Source: Candidatus Elarobacter sp. (GTDB taxonomy: Bacteria > Vulcanimicrobiota > Vulcanimicrobiia > Vulcanimicrobiales > Vulcanimicrobiaceae). From it: a DNA stretch of 9,634 nucleotides. This document shows positions 1 to 7,200 of this stretch, piece after piece. Within the stretch, counting starts at the first letter, position 1; each line of letters opens with the position of its first letter. The notes below the pieces were generated by a model, which had not been told where the DNA came from, made no database searches, and saw only the letters and a program-made list of their open reading frames with translations. A program made the position numbers and the translations under genes. The stretch is taken from the NCBI GenBank assembly GCA_030150085.1, contig JASLGJ010000053.1, positions 1-9,634 on the forward strand, in the 5' to 3' direction.

Positions 1-851
1 GCGAAGGCCGAGACCATCAGCACCAGCGCCGAGCGCTCCGCCCCGGCCGGCACGCCGCCCCGCCCGCGCACGGTCAGGACCCACTCCGGCGGCTCGCCGC
101 CGGGCACCGCCAAGGCCAGCTCGTCGGGCGGGGCGTTCTCCAGCCGGAAGGGCCGCAGCAGGGCCGCCCGCCCGCCCGGCAGCGGGCGCTCGTCGAGCCG
201 CTCGACCGCGCCGTAGGTGCCGTCCCGGGTGCGCCGCATCAGGGCCGCCGAGCCGCGCGCCGTCTCCGCCGCCGCCTCCACCAGGGCCCGGACCGCGCTG
301 TCGGGCTGGGGCGCGGCCAGCACGGCCTCGCTGAAGCGCGCGACGCTGCTCAGCCCGTCCGTCAGGCGCAGCATGCCCGCCCGGTGCTCCAGCTCCTCCA
401 TCACCATCCGGCCCAGCAGCGCGAGCTGCTCGCGCTGGAGCGGGCTGAGCCGGCGCGGCTCGCGGTCCAGCACGCAGATCGTCCCGATCGCCTCGCCGCC
501 GGGCGTGAGCAGCGGCGCCCCGGCGTAGAAGCGCAGCGCGGGCGGCTCGAGCACCAGCGGGTTGGCCGCGAAGCGCTCGTCGTCCGCCGCGTCGGCGACC
601 TCGAAGACCTCGCGCCCCTGGATGGCGTGGTCGCAGAAGGCGATCGCGCGCGGCGTCTCGTTCACGCCCTCCAGCCCGACGTTGGCCTTGAACCACTGGC
701 GCGAGGCGTCGATCAGCGAGACCAGCGCCATCGGCGTCCCGCAGATCGAGGCGGCCAGCTTGGCCAGGGTGTCGTAGGCCGCCTCGGGCGGCGTGTCCAG
801 CACGCGGTACGATCGCAAGGCTTCCAACCGTGAAGCTTCACCCGAGCCCAT
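1..851 (-). CDS. GAF-domain sensory protein (partial, C-terminus outside the window)
   Basis: This is the N-terminal 283 codons of a cytoplasmic signalling protein read leftwards off the edge. Residues 8-23 carry the linker typical of this GAF subfamily (RLEALRSYRVLDTPPE). A GAF domain follows at about 24-160, with the conserved FCDHAI at 72-77, the DERFAANPLV region at 91-100, RFYAGAPL at 107-114 and GTICVLD at 123-129. Residues 166-283 look like a second, weaker GAF-like module. In known relatives this GAF type sits in front of an output domain (GGDEF, histidine kinase or phosphatase), which would lie outside the window, so the output is unknown. The ATG at 851 is chosen because it stands just before the conserved linker; the frame is open further upstream without conserved sequence. 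No Shine-Dalgarno site is visible, but a -10-like hexamer lies 8 bases upstream. No signal peptide or membrane segment is seen in the part present. Confidence 0.88.
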   Translation of the reverse strand, partial: MGSGEASRLEALRSYRVLDTPPEAAYDTLAKLAASICGTPMALVSLIDASRQWFKANVGLEGVNETPRAIAFCDHAIQGREVFEVADAADDERFAANPLVLEPPALRFYAGAPLLTPGGEAIGTICVLDREPRRLSPLQREQLALLGRMVMEELEHRAGMLRLTDGLSSVARFSEAVLAAPQPDSAVRALVEAAAETARGSAALMRRTRDGTYGAVERLDERPLPGGRAALLRPFRLENAPPDELALAVPGGEPPEWVLTVRGRGGVPAGAERSALVLMVSAF

Positions 852-859
852 CGCCCAGG

Positions 860-865
860 AACGTA
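860..865 (-). promoter_or_regulatory. -10-like hexamer TACGTT for the GAF sensor gene
   Basis: Read on the minus strand, TACGTT is followed by 8 bases and then the ATG at 851. This TANNNT hexamer would place the transcription start at or next to the start codon, giving a leaderless or nearly leaderless mRNA. That fits the absence of a Shine-Dalgarno sequence. No convincing -35 box is found 16-18 bases upstream, so the call rests on one hexamer and its position. Confidence 0.35.
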
Positions 866-895
866 CTACGCGCAGGTGCGGATGGCCGCCCGGAG

Positions 896-904
896 TGCTA
901 CACT
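896..904 (+). promoter_or_regulatory. extended -10 element (TGCTACACT) for the membrane protein gene
   Basis: TGC followed by TACACT matches the extended -10 form TGnTANNNT. It ends exactly 6 bases before the ATG at 911, the spacing expected of a leaderless transcript. The -35 position is poor, which an extended -10 can partly offset. With the oppositely directed hexamer at 860-865, it makes the 59-base gap 852-910 a compact divergent promoter region. Confidence 0.4.
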
Positions 905-910
905 TCGCGC

Positions 911-1399
911 ATGCGCTCCACCCTCTGGATCGCAGCCCTCGCGGCCGCCGCGCTGCTCTGGGGGACCGCCGCCGCCGTCCTGAGCGACCGCGCGGGCTGG
1001 CCCTGGTACGGCGCCCCCGTAGCCATCGTGGCCCTGGCCGCCGCGTTTGGCTGGCTGTGCCGCGGGCGCGAGGCCGCGACCGTGTTCGGGCTGGGCTTCG
1101 TGCTGGCGTACGCCGCGATCGCGGGCCTGGCGCTGGTGCGCTTCGCCGAGCTCGACCCCTGGGAGGCGACCGCGCTGGTCTGGCCCTACGCCGCCCGCTG
1201 GCCCGCCATCGCGCTGGGCGCGATCCCCTACGCCCTGATGTGCACCATCTTCGTCGCCATGCCGGCCTCGCTGCTCCCCCGCCGCCGTCGTGCGAGCGGC
1301 AACGGCGAGCGGTTCTGGGCCTTCGTCCGCGAGCGCGAGGCGGCGCTGAGGCTGACGTCCTCGGCGAACGACGAAACGGCCGCGCGGCACGGTGCGTGA
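911..1399 (+). CDS. small four-helix integral membrane protein, function unknown
   Basis: I do not recognise a family. The 162-residue product has four hydrophobic segments, at about residues 5-24, 35-50, 56-77 and 98-122. A short charged RGRE loop separates segments 2 and 3, and an RRRR cluster at 124-127 follows segment 4. By the positive-inside rule both ends would be cytoplasmic, with a charged 40-residue tail. Two aromatic-rich loops (near residues 29-33 and 84-97) would face outside. The frame is open upstream to 830, but the ATG at 911 is preferred: it begins right at the first hydrophobic segment and sits 6 bases behind an extended -10 hexamer, whereas the upstream extension is hydrophilic and unlike coding sequence. 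It diverges from the GAF sensor gene and may share control with it. Third positions are strongly G/C, supporting a real gene. Confidence 0.75.
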   Translation: MRSTLWIAALAAAALLWGTAAAVLSDRAGWPWYGAPVAIVALAAAFGWLCRGREAATVFGLGFVLAYAAIAGLALVRFAELDPWEATALVWPYAARWPAIALGAIPYALMCTIFVAMPASLLPRRRRASGNGERFWAFVREREAALRLTSSANDETAARHGA

Positions 1400-1431
1400 G
1401 CGCGGTCGCTCGGGTGTCGGGTTATCGCCTT

Positions 1432-1635
1432 TTATCGTCGTCCGCGGACGGTATCGACCGCAGAACCGGCACAGACGAGCGCAAGGATGAGCCACGGGAA
1501 GCGCCCGCCTGCATCGACGATGGCGAGCGCCACCGCCGCGAGCGCACCGCCGACGTAGAACACGAGCGCCAAGCGGCGCGCCAGCGAAGGATGAACCCAG
1601 CTCCGAGCGCGTTCGAGCATATCGGCTACCACCAT
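1432..1635 (-). CDS. small two-helix membrane protein, function unknown
   Basis: The predicted product has 67 residues: a short amphipathic N-terminus, hydrophobic segments at about 22-40 and 46-61, and a basic C-terminus (VRGRR), consistent with a small inner-membrane hairpin protein. I recognise no family. Codon use is visibly less G/C-biased at third positions than in the neighbours (GAT, GAA, GCT, CCT, CTT, TGT and TCT all appear), suggesting a young, weakly selected or transferred gene. Two starts compete: the ATG at 1635 directly abuts a perfect 6-bp hairpin and has no ribosome binding site, while the ATG at 1620 (codon 6) has GGTGG about 8 bases upstream. A promoter-like pair at 1684-1712 lies just upstream. 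The stop converges on the membrane protein gene ending at 1399, with 32 bases between. Confidence 0.6.
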   Translation of the reverse strand: MVVADMLERARSWVHPSLARRLALVFYVGGALAAVALAIVDAGGRFPWLILALVCAGSAVDTVRGRR

Positions 1636-1651
1636 AGTCCGTGCGCGGACT
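1636..1651. repeat. perfect inverted repeat against the start codon at 1635
   Basis: AGTCCG, TGCG, CGGACT forms a 6-bp stem with a 4-base loop. On the minus-strand transcript the hairpin ends at the base directly before the ATG at 1635, so it would occlude ribosome access to that start. It could regulate translation, act as a protein operator downstream of the promoter at 1684-1712, or indicate that the ATG at 1620 is the true start. Confidence 0.5.
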
Positions 1652-1683
1652 TCGATCGTTCGGCGTTACGTTGCGATGCTGCC

Positions 1684-1712
1684 AGTATACCGCACGCTGC
1701 GAGTCAGCTCAA
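1684..1712 (-). promoter_or_regulatory. sigma-70-like promoter, TTGAGC-N17-TATACT, for the two-helix membrane protein
   Basis: On the minus strand TTGAGC (1712-1707) and TATACT (1689-1684) are spaced by exactly 17 bases. The -10 box matches the consensus at 5 of 6 positions and the -35 at 4 of 6. Transcription would start near 1677, giving a leader of about 42 bases that contains the hairpin at 1636-1651. The -35 box overlaps the last codons of the alpha/beta hydrolase gene. No terminator is visible between that gene and this promoter, so read-through from the operon is also possible. Confidence 0.55.
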
Positions 1713-2501
1713 GAACGCTTCCAGGTCGGGGATGAAGCGCGCAAAGGCGTCGCGCTGCAGGGAGTGGCTCGCGCCTTCGTACTCGGTCAGCGTCACGTTG
1801 GGGCCGCCGCGCTCGCGCGCGTAGGCCCGGTCTTGCGCGGAGAACACGCTGCGCTTCTGGCCCGCGACCGCGATCCAGAGCGGGCGCGGGTAATCGGCGA
1901 GCAGCGAGGTGAACTTCCAGCCGCCCTCGTCGATGCCGTTCTCGCTGCCCAGCGCGACGATCGGTTCGAGCGCGATGTGGCGCCCGGCGTGCAGCTTGGC
2001 CTCGATCTCGACCTCGGGCAGCTTCGCGTTCGCGGCCCGGATCGACGCCTCGCGCTCGCTCGGCGGCAGGCCGAGCAGCTCGACGTACTGCGGGATCACG
2101 CTGCGCGCCCACACGCCGCTCTCGACGTCGAGCATCGGCTCGACCGCGGCGACGCGCGCGACGTCCAGCTCGCGTCCCGCGCCGACGACGACCGCGCCGC
2201 CCCAGGAGTGCCCGAGCAGCGCGTGGACCGGCTCGCCCAGCGCCGCGACCACGTCGCCGACGTCGGCGACGCCGCGCGCGAAGGTCATGTCGCCGACCCG
2301 CGCGCTGTCGCCGTGGCCGCGCTGGTCGAACGCCACCACGCGATAGCGGTCCGCGAGGTGCTCGCCGATGCGCGCCCAGCCGAAGCGCGACGCGCCCAAG
2401 CCGTGCACGCCCACCAGCAGCGGCCCGCGCTCGCCCCATTGCGCGAGCGTCGTCTGCGCGCCGTCGCTCAGGCGGACGGTCCGTTCGATCGCGGCCTTCA
2501 C
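1704..2501 (-). CDS. alpha/beta-fold hydrolase
   Basis: A 265-residue cytoplasmic alpha/beta hydrolase; substrate unknown. The oxyanion-region HG motif is at 33-34, the DQRGHGDS strand/loop at 59-66, the nucleophile elbow GHSWGG at 97-102 with Ser99 as predicted nucleophile, and the histidine loop at 243-248 with His246. The usual acid after strand 7 is missing: the position where most relatives read AGxxDPV here reads AGQKRSV (213-219). Glu121 after strand 6 (AAVEPML) could be the acid instead, the placement known from LinB-type haloalkane dehalogenases. This is inferred by strand counting, not by structure. The start is GTG at 2501, 6 bases after the stop of the AhpD-like gene and without its own Shine-Dalgarno site, so translation is probably coupled to that gene. 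It is the last gene of the operon and no terminator follows. Confidence 0.87.
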   Translation of the reverse strand: MKAAIERTVRLSDGAQTTLAQWGERGPLLVGVHGLGASRFGWARIGEHLADRYRVVAFDQRGHGDSARVGDMTFARGVADVGDVVAALGEPVHALLGHSWGGAVVVGAGRELDVARVAAVEPMLDVESGVWARSVIPQYVELLGLPPSEREASIRAANAKLPEVEIEAKLHAGRHIALEPIVALGSENGIDEGGWKFTSLLADYPRPLWIAVAGQKRSVFSAQDRAYARERGGPNVTLTEYEGASHSLQRDAFARFIPDLEAFLS

Positions 2502-2507
2502 GACGTG

Positions 2508-2858
2508 CTAGCCGTGCTGGTGGTCCGCGCCGTGGCCTTGGAACAGCTTGAGCGCGAGCGCGCCGTGCGTCACCGCGGCGCCGGCGCGCAGGGCGGCGGC
2601 GATGAAGACCGTCTCGGCCAGCTCCGCTTCCGTCGCGCCGGCTTTGCGGGCGTTAGCGGTGTGGACGTCCAGGCAGTACGGGCACTGCGTGGTCAGCGCC
2701 ACGCCCAGCGCGATCAGCTCGCGGTACTTGCGCGGCACGGCGCCGTCGTCGCGCCCGACGATCTTGTCGAGCTCGACGAAGCCCGCGAACTCGGTCGGGG
2801 CCAGTTTGCGCAGCTCGCCCAAGCGCGCGAGATCGGCGTGTTCGGTGTAGTCGGCCAT
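2508..2858 (-). CDS. AhpD-like carboxymuconolactone decarboxylase-family protein
   Basis: A 116-residue protein of the AhpD/CMD family, all-helical and usually oligomeric. The signature CPYCLDVHT gives Cys59, Cys62 and His66, with Glu47 twelve residues earlier. The spacing Glu-12-Cys-3-Cys-4-His is the same as in the Mycobacterium tuberculosis AhpD active site, so a thiol-based peroxidase or disulfide role is likely. The AhpD histidine between the two cysteines is a tyrosine here (Tyr61), common in the wider family, so the exact reaction cannot be assigned. The ATG at 2858 is fixed by a strong AAGGAGA ribosome binding site 6 bases upstream; the frame remains open upstream to 3188 as an antisense-type shadow inside meaB. 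It lies 56 bases after meaB and 6 bases before the hydrolase gene, in one probable operon. Confidence 0.9.
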   Translation of the reverse strand: MADYTEHADLARLGELRKLAPTEFAGFVELDKIVGRDDGAVPRKYRELIALGVALTTQCPYCLDVHTANARKAGATEAELAETVFIAAALRAGAAVTHGALALKLFQGHGADHQHG

Positions 2859-2863
2859 CGCGG

Positions 2864-2870
2864 TCTCCTT
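2864..2870 (-). promoter_or_regulatory. strong ribosome binding site (AAGGAGA) of the AhpD-like gene
   Basis: AAGGAGA on the minus strand ends 5 bases before the ATG at 2858. It is one of only two strong Shine-Dalgarno sites seen in the window and settles the start codon of this gene. Its presence in an operon whose other starts lack such a site suggests the AhpD-like protein is translated independently and efficiently. Confidence 0.8.
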
Positions 2871-2898
2871 CGGAAGCCTTCCGGGTCTTGGTACCCGG
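2871..2898 (-). other. two overlapping small hairpins in the meaB to AhpD-like gap
   Basis: CCGGGT and ACCCGG (2881-2886 and 2893-2898) form a 6-bp stem with a 6-base loop. GGAAG and CTTCC (2872-2876 and 2878-2882) form a second short inverted repeat. The two share bases 2881-2882, so they exclude each other, and the second lies directly upstream of the ribosome binding site at 2864-2870. No U-run follows, so this is not a factor-independent terminator. It may be an mRNA processing or stability element, or chance. Confidence 0.3.
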
Positions 2899-2914
2899 TG
2901 CGTTTGGTGGCGGG

Positions 2915-3901
2915 TCAGAGCCCCTTGACGGTAGCACGGACGTCGGTGCGGGCCCGGCTGTTCCCGACCACGTTCGCGCCGCCGCGCACCCCGAAGCGGG
3001 CCAGCACGTCGTCGGCCGCGGCGTAGGGATCGAGGTCGTCGGGCAGGCCCGCGATGACCTCCTCGATCCGGCCCTCCAGCGTGCCCAGGGCCAGATAGCG
3101 CACCCGGTGCGCGAACGCGATGCGGCGCTTGGCCGCGATCGCACCGCTCTCGCGCAGCCAGGCGTCGTGCGCGACGATCGCCTCCCACAGCTTGTCGACG
3201 CCCTTGCCCTCGATGGCCTGGGTGCTGACCAGCGCCGGCATCCAGCCCGCGAAGTTGAGCATCTCCATCATGGCGCGGATCTCGCGCTGGAGCTGGAGCG
3301 CCATCGGGTGGTCGGCCTTGTTGACCACGAACACGTCGGCGATCTCGAGCACCCCGGCCTTGAGCACTTGGACGGAGTCGCCGCTGCCGGGCTGGAGCGC
3401 GACCAGGGTGGTGTCGGCGATCTCGGCGATCTCGATCTCGCTCTGGCCCACGCCGACGGTCTCGATCAGCACCACGTCCTTGCCGAAGGCGTCCATCAGC
3501 GAGACCGCGTCCGCCGTCGCTCCGGCCACCCCGCCCAAATGGCCGCGCGAGGCCATCGAGCGGATGAAGACGTCGGGATCGACGAAGTGCTCGGAGAGGC
3601 GAATGCGGTCGCCCAGCAGCGCGCCGTGCGAGAAGGGCGAGCTGGGGTCGACCGAGATCACCCCGACCGTCTTGCCCAGGCGCCGGGCGTGGGCCACGAT
3701 CGCGCCGGCCAGGGTCGACTTGCCGACCCCCGGCGGCCCGGTCAGGCCGATCGTCAGGGCCCGCCCGGTGAGCGGGTAGAGGGCCCGGATCAGGTCGGCG
3801 CCGCGGCCCGACTCGCAGCGCGAGATGGCGCGGGCCAGGGCGCGCGGGTCGCCGGCGCGGAAGGCGCCGAGGAGGTCGGTCTGCAGAGCCGGGGCGTCCA
3901 T
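2915..3901 (-). CDS. meaB: MeaB-type G-protein chaperone of methylmalonyl-CoA mutase (ArgK/MeaB GTPase)
   Basis: A 328-residue, full-length cytoplasmic P-loop GTPase of the MeaB/ArgK (human MMAA) family. These proteins gate loading of adenosylcobalamin onto methylmalonyl-CoA mutase or related acyl-CoA mutases and protect the enzyme from inactivation. The Walker A motif GPPGVGKST is at 55-63, the family-typical DPSSPFSHGALLGDR at 85-99, ETVGVGQSE (G3) at 147-155, QPGSGDSVQ at 170-178 and NKAD (G4) at 194-197. A C-terminal helical dimerisation arm follows. The ATG at 3901 gives the usual family N-terminus; no clear Shine-Dalgarno site precedes it. No mutase or epimerase gene is in the window, so the partner enzyme must be encoded elsewhere. 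It lies 44 bases downstream of the 67-residue protein gene and 56 bases upstream of the AhpD-like gene, all on the same strand. Confidence 0.95.
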   Translation of the reverse strand: MDAPALQTDLLGAFRAGDPRALARAISRCESGRGADLIRALYPLTGRALTIGLTGPPGVGKSTLAGAIVAHARRLGKTVGVISVDPSSPFSHGALLGDRIRLSEHFVDPDVFIRSMASRGHLGGVAGATADAVSLMDAFGKDVVLIETVGVGQSEIEIAEIADTTLVALQPGSGDSVQVLKAGVLEIADVFVVNKADHPMALQLQREIRAMMEMLNFAGWMPALVSTQAIEGKGVDKLWEAIVAHDAWLRESGAIAAKRRIAFAHRVRYLALGTLEGRIEEVIAGLPDDLDPYAAADDVLARFGVRGGANVVGNSRARTDVRATVKGL

Positions 3902-3945
3902 CGCGCCACGGCGTTCACGGGCGCGCGGGGCGGTTCCCGTTCGGG

Positions 3946-4149
3946 CTAGGCGCTCTTCTGCTGCGCGACGCGCTCGACGGCTTCGGCCAGCTCGTCGACG
4001 GCGTGCTCGAGGTTGTTGAACTTCGCCGCGACCTTGCTCTGGTCGATCCGGCCGGTGAGCGGCTCGGTGACGTCCTGGACGAAGGTGCGCCGCTCGACCC
4101 GCTGCCGGACGTCGTCGATGAGCTCTTTGATCGTTCGCTCGTCGTTCAT
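3946..4149 (-). CDS. small charged helical protein, function unknown
   Basis: A 67-residue soluble protein without cysteine, tryptophan or tyrosine. It is rich in Glu, Asp, Arg and Lys with regularly spaced Val, Leu and Ala, as in an amphipathic helix or short coiled coil (clearest over residues 46-64, LEHAVDELAEAVERVAQQK). I recognise no family. Coding quality is good: third positions are nearly all G or C and the composition is that of a real protein rather than a shadow frame. The ATG at 4149 is preferred although the frame stays open far upstream antisense to the tricorn gene, because that extension is low-complexity and proline/arginine-rich. It is the first gene of the operon with meaB and diverges from the tricorn gene across 105 bases. 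A purine-rich GGGGGGA stretch about 13 bases upstream is a poor ribosome binding site. Confidence 0.72.
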   Translation of the reverse strand: MNDERTIKELIDDVRQRVERRTFVQDVTEPLTGRIDQSKVAAKFNNLEHAVDELAEAVERVAQQKSA

Positions 4150-4254
4150 GCCGCCACGCTCGTCCCCCCGCAAGGGAGCGCTGAAACGCCGTGTAGGACC
4201 CACCTCCCTGTTGCTTCCTGGGACCTTCCGACCCCGCCCGCGTACCTGAGAGGG
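4150..4254. promoter_or_regulatory. divergent intergenic region between the meaB operon and the tricorn gene
   Basis: This 105-base gap must hold the promoters of both the leftward operon and the rightward tricorn gene. For the tricorn direction the only candidate is TACCTG at 4243-4248, which ends 6 bases before the GTG at 4255. That is the spacing seen at 899-910, but the hexamer lacks the final T. The sequence 17 bases upstream (GGGACC) is only half like a -35 box. For the leftward direction no convincing hexamers are seen. I see no clear operator. Confidence 0.4.
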
Positions 4255-7200
4255 GTGAACCCCGTTGGATATGTGCGCACCCCCACGATCGCCGGCGAGC
4301 GATTGGTCTTCGTGTGCGAGGACGACCTCTGGACGGTCGGCGCCGAGGGCGGGGTCGCGCGCCGCCTGACCACCGCGGCCGGGGAGTGCTCGCTGCCGCG
4401 CCTCTCGCCCGACGGCGCGCGGCTGGCCTACGTCGGGCGCGACGAGGGCCACGCCGAGCTGTACGTGATGGACGCCGAGGGCGGCCCGCCGACCCGCCTG
4501 ACGTTCCTGGGCAGCGAGGTGCTGCACTGCACCGGCTGGTCGCCCGACGGGCGCAACGTGTACTTCACCTCCGACGCCGGTTCGCCGTTCGTCAAGGAGA
4601 CGCTGGCGTTCCGGATCGACGCCGCGGGCGGCGAGCCGGTCGAGCTGGGGCTGGGACACGCCATGACGATCGACGTCGCGGCCGGCGGCGCGACCGCGAT
4701 CGGGCGCAACGCGCTCGATCCCGCGCGCTGGAAGCGCTACCGCGGCGGCACGGCCGGCCAGCTCTGGGTCGACGCGCGCGGCGACGGCGAGTACGCCCGC
4801 ATCCTGGCCGGCCTCGACGGCAACCTGGTCTGGCCGCTCTGGCTGGGCGGGCGGATCTTCTTCCTCTCCGACCACGAGGGGATCGGCAACATCTACTCCG
4901 TCGCGCCGGACGGGAGCGACCTGCGCCGCCACAGCGTCGAGCGCGAGTACTACGCCCGCTTCCCGGCCACCGACGGCACGCGCATCGTCTACGCCTGCGG
5001 CGCGGAGCTGGTGCTGCTCGACCCGCGCGACGGCAGCGTGCGGCGGGTGCCGCTGCGCACGCCCTCGAGCGCGCCCGAGACGGCGCGCCGCTTCGTCGAC
5101 GCCTCCGAGCTGCTCGAGAGCTGGCAGCCCTCGCACGACGGGACCGCGCTCGCGCTGGTGTCGCGCGGCCACGCCTTCACCATGCCGCTGTGGGAGGAGG
5201 CGGTGACGCTCTACGGCGGCGACGGCGCGCGCCGCCGGCTGGCGAGCTGGCTGCCCGGCGACGAGCGCATCGTCTACGTCGACGACCTGGCGGGCTACGA
5301 GCGCATCGCGCTCGCGCCGGTCGACCAGAGCGCGCCGCCCGCCTACGTCACGGACGAGAACTACGGCGTGCTGCACGAGCTGGCCGTCGCGCCGGCCGGC
5401 GAGCGGATCGCCTTCGCCACCAACCGCCACGAGCTGTGGCTGCTCGACCTGGGCGGCGCGCCGCGCAGGCTCGACACGAGCGTCGGCGAGCGGATCGCCG
5501 AGCTGGCCTTCTCGCCCGACGGCGCGTGGCTGGCCTACACCCACTCGCCCAAGGCGCACACCAGCATCATCCGCCTGGCGGAGTGCGCGACGGGCCGGCT
5601 CGTCGACGCGACCGTGCCGCTGCGCGAGGACCGCTCGCCGGCCTGGGACCCGGCCGGCGATTTCCTCTACTTCATCTCGACGCGCGACTTCCACCCGGTC
5701 TACGACGCGCTGCAGTTCGAGCTGAGCTTCCCCGAGGCGTCGCGGCCGTATCTGGTCACGCTGCGCGAGACGCTGGCCAACCCCTTCGTCCCCAAGCCGG
5801 CCGCGCTGCACAAGCCGCACGACCGCGACGACGACGAAGACGACGAGGACGAGAAGGGCGAGCCCAAGCCCAAGCCGCCGGTGGTGGTCGAGGCCGAGGG
5901 CCTGCCGCTGCGCATGCTGGCCTTTCCGGTGGAGGAGGGCAGCTACGACCGCATCGCCGGGGCGCGCGGGCGGGCCGTGTTCAGCCGCTTTCCGGTGCGC
6001 GGCATCCGGCCCGGCGAGCGCGAGCCCGACGGCGAGTCCGAGGGCGAGCTGCTGGCCTACGACTTCGAGGAGCAGCGCGGGGCGGTGCTGGCGAGCGAGA
6101 TCGACGGCTTCGTGCTCGGCCCCGACGCCCGCACGCTGGTCTACGCCTCGCACGGCAAGCTGCGCGCGATCGACGCCGGCGGCGACCTGCCCGAGGAGGG
6201 CGACGACGACAAGCCGCCGGCCGAGATGGGCCGGCGCAGCGGCTGGCTCGACCTGACCCGGGCCAGCGTGCCGCTCGAGCCGCGCGCCGAGTGGGCCCAG
6301 ATGCTGCGCGAAGCCTGGCGCCTGCAGCGCGAGAACTTCTGGGACCCCGACATGAGCGGGATCGACTGGGACGCGGTGCTGGCGCGCTACGGCGCGCTGC
6401 TGCCGCGCCTGCGGACCCGCAACGAGCTCTCCGACCTGATCTGGGAGATGCAGGGGGAGCTGGGCACCTCGCACGCCTACGAGAGCGGCGGCGACCGGCC
6501 CCTGCCGCCCCAGTACAAGCGCGGCTTCCTGGGCGCCGACGTGGTCTGGGACGCGAGCGCGGGCGGCTACCGGGTGGCCCGCATCCTGCGCGGCGACCCC
6601 TGGAACCGCGAGGCCGACTCGCCCCTGGCCGAGCCCGGGGTCGACGTCAAGCCGGGCGACTTCATCGTCGCGATCGGCGGGCGGCCGCTCTCGGCGGGAG
6701 TCGGGCCGGGCGCGCTGCTGGTCAACCAGGCCGGGCGCGACGTCGTGCTGAGCGTCGTGCGGGGGGCGGGCAGCACCCCGCGCCGGGTGCTGGTGCGGAC
6801 CCTGCGCGACGAGCGGATGCTGCGCTACCGGGCCTGGGTCGAGGCCAACCGGGCCACGGTCCACGCCCGCACGAACGGGCGGGTCGGCTACGTCCACGTC
6901 CCCGACATGGGGCCCTGGGGCTTCGCCGAGTTCCACCGCGGCTACCTGACCGAGTTCGACCGCGACGGCCTGATCGTCGACGTGCGCTACAATCGCGGCG
7001 GCCACGTCTCGCCGCTGCTGCTCGAGAAGCTGGCCCGCAAGCGGGTCGGCTACGACATCTCGCGCTGGGGCCCGCCCCAGCCCTATCCCGAGGAGTCGGT
7101 GGCGGGCCCGATCGTGGCCCTGACCAACCAGTTCGCGGGCTCCGACGGCGACATCTTCAGCCACTGCTTCAAGCTCTACGGCCTGGGGCCGCTGGTCGGG

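Noticed and set aside
217..833. Plus-strand frames of 103, 149 and 71 codons within the first 850 bases
   Set aside because: The minus strand encodes an unmistakable GAF domain over the same bases.
1398..1411. Hairpin GAGCG-CGGT-CGCTC at the end of the four-helix membrane protein gene as a terminator
   Set aside because: The stem is only 5 bp, overlaps the stop codon and has no following T-run.
793..1824. A 343-codon plus-strand frame across the left part
   Set aside because: It overlaps three better-supported genes in other frames and has Arg-rich, motif-free composition.
1704..2501. Alpha/beta hydrolase as tricorn-interacting factor F1 (prolyl iminopeptidase), given the nearby tricorn gene
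   Set aside because: The nucleophile motif is GHSWGG rather than the GGSWG type of prolyl iminopeptidases, and the gene belongs to the oppositely transcribed MeaB operon.
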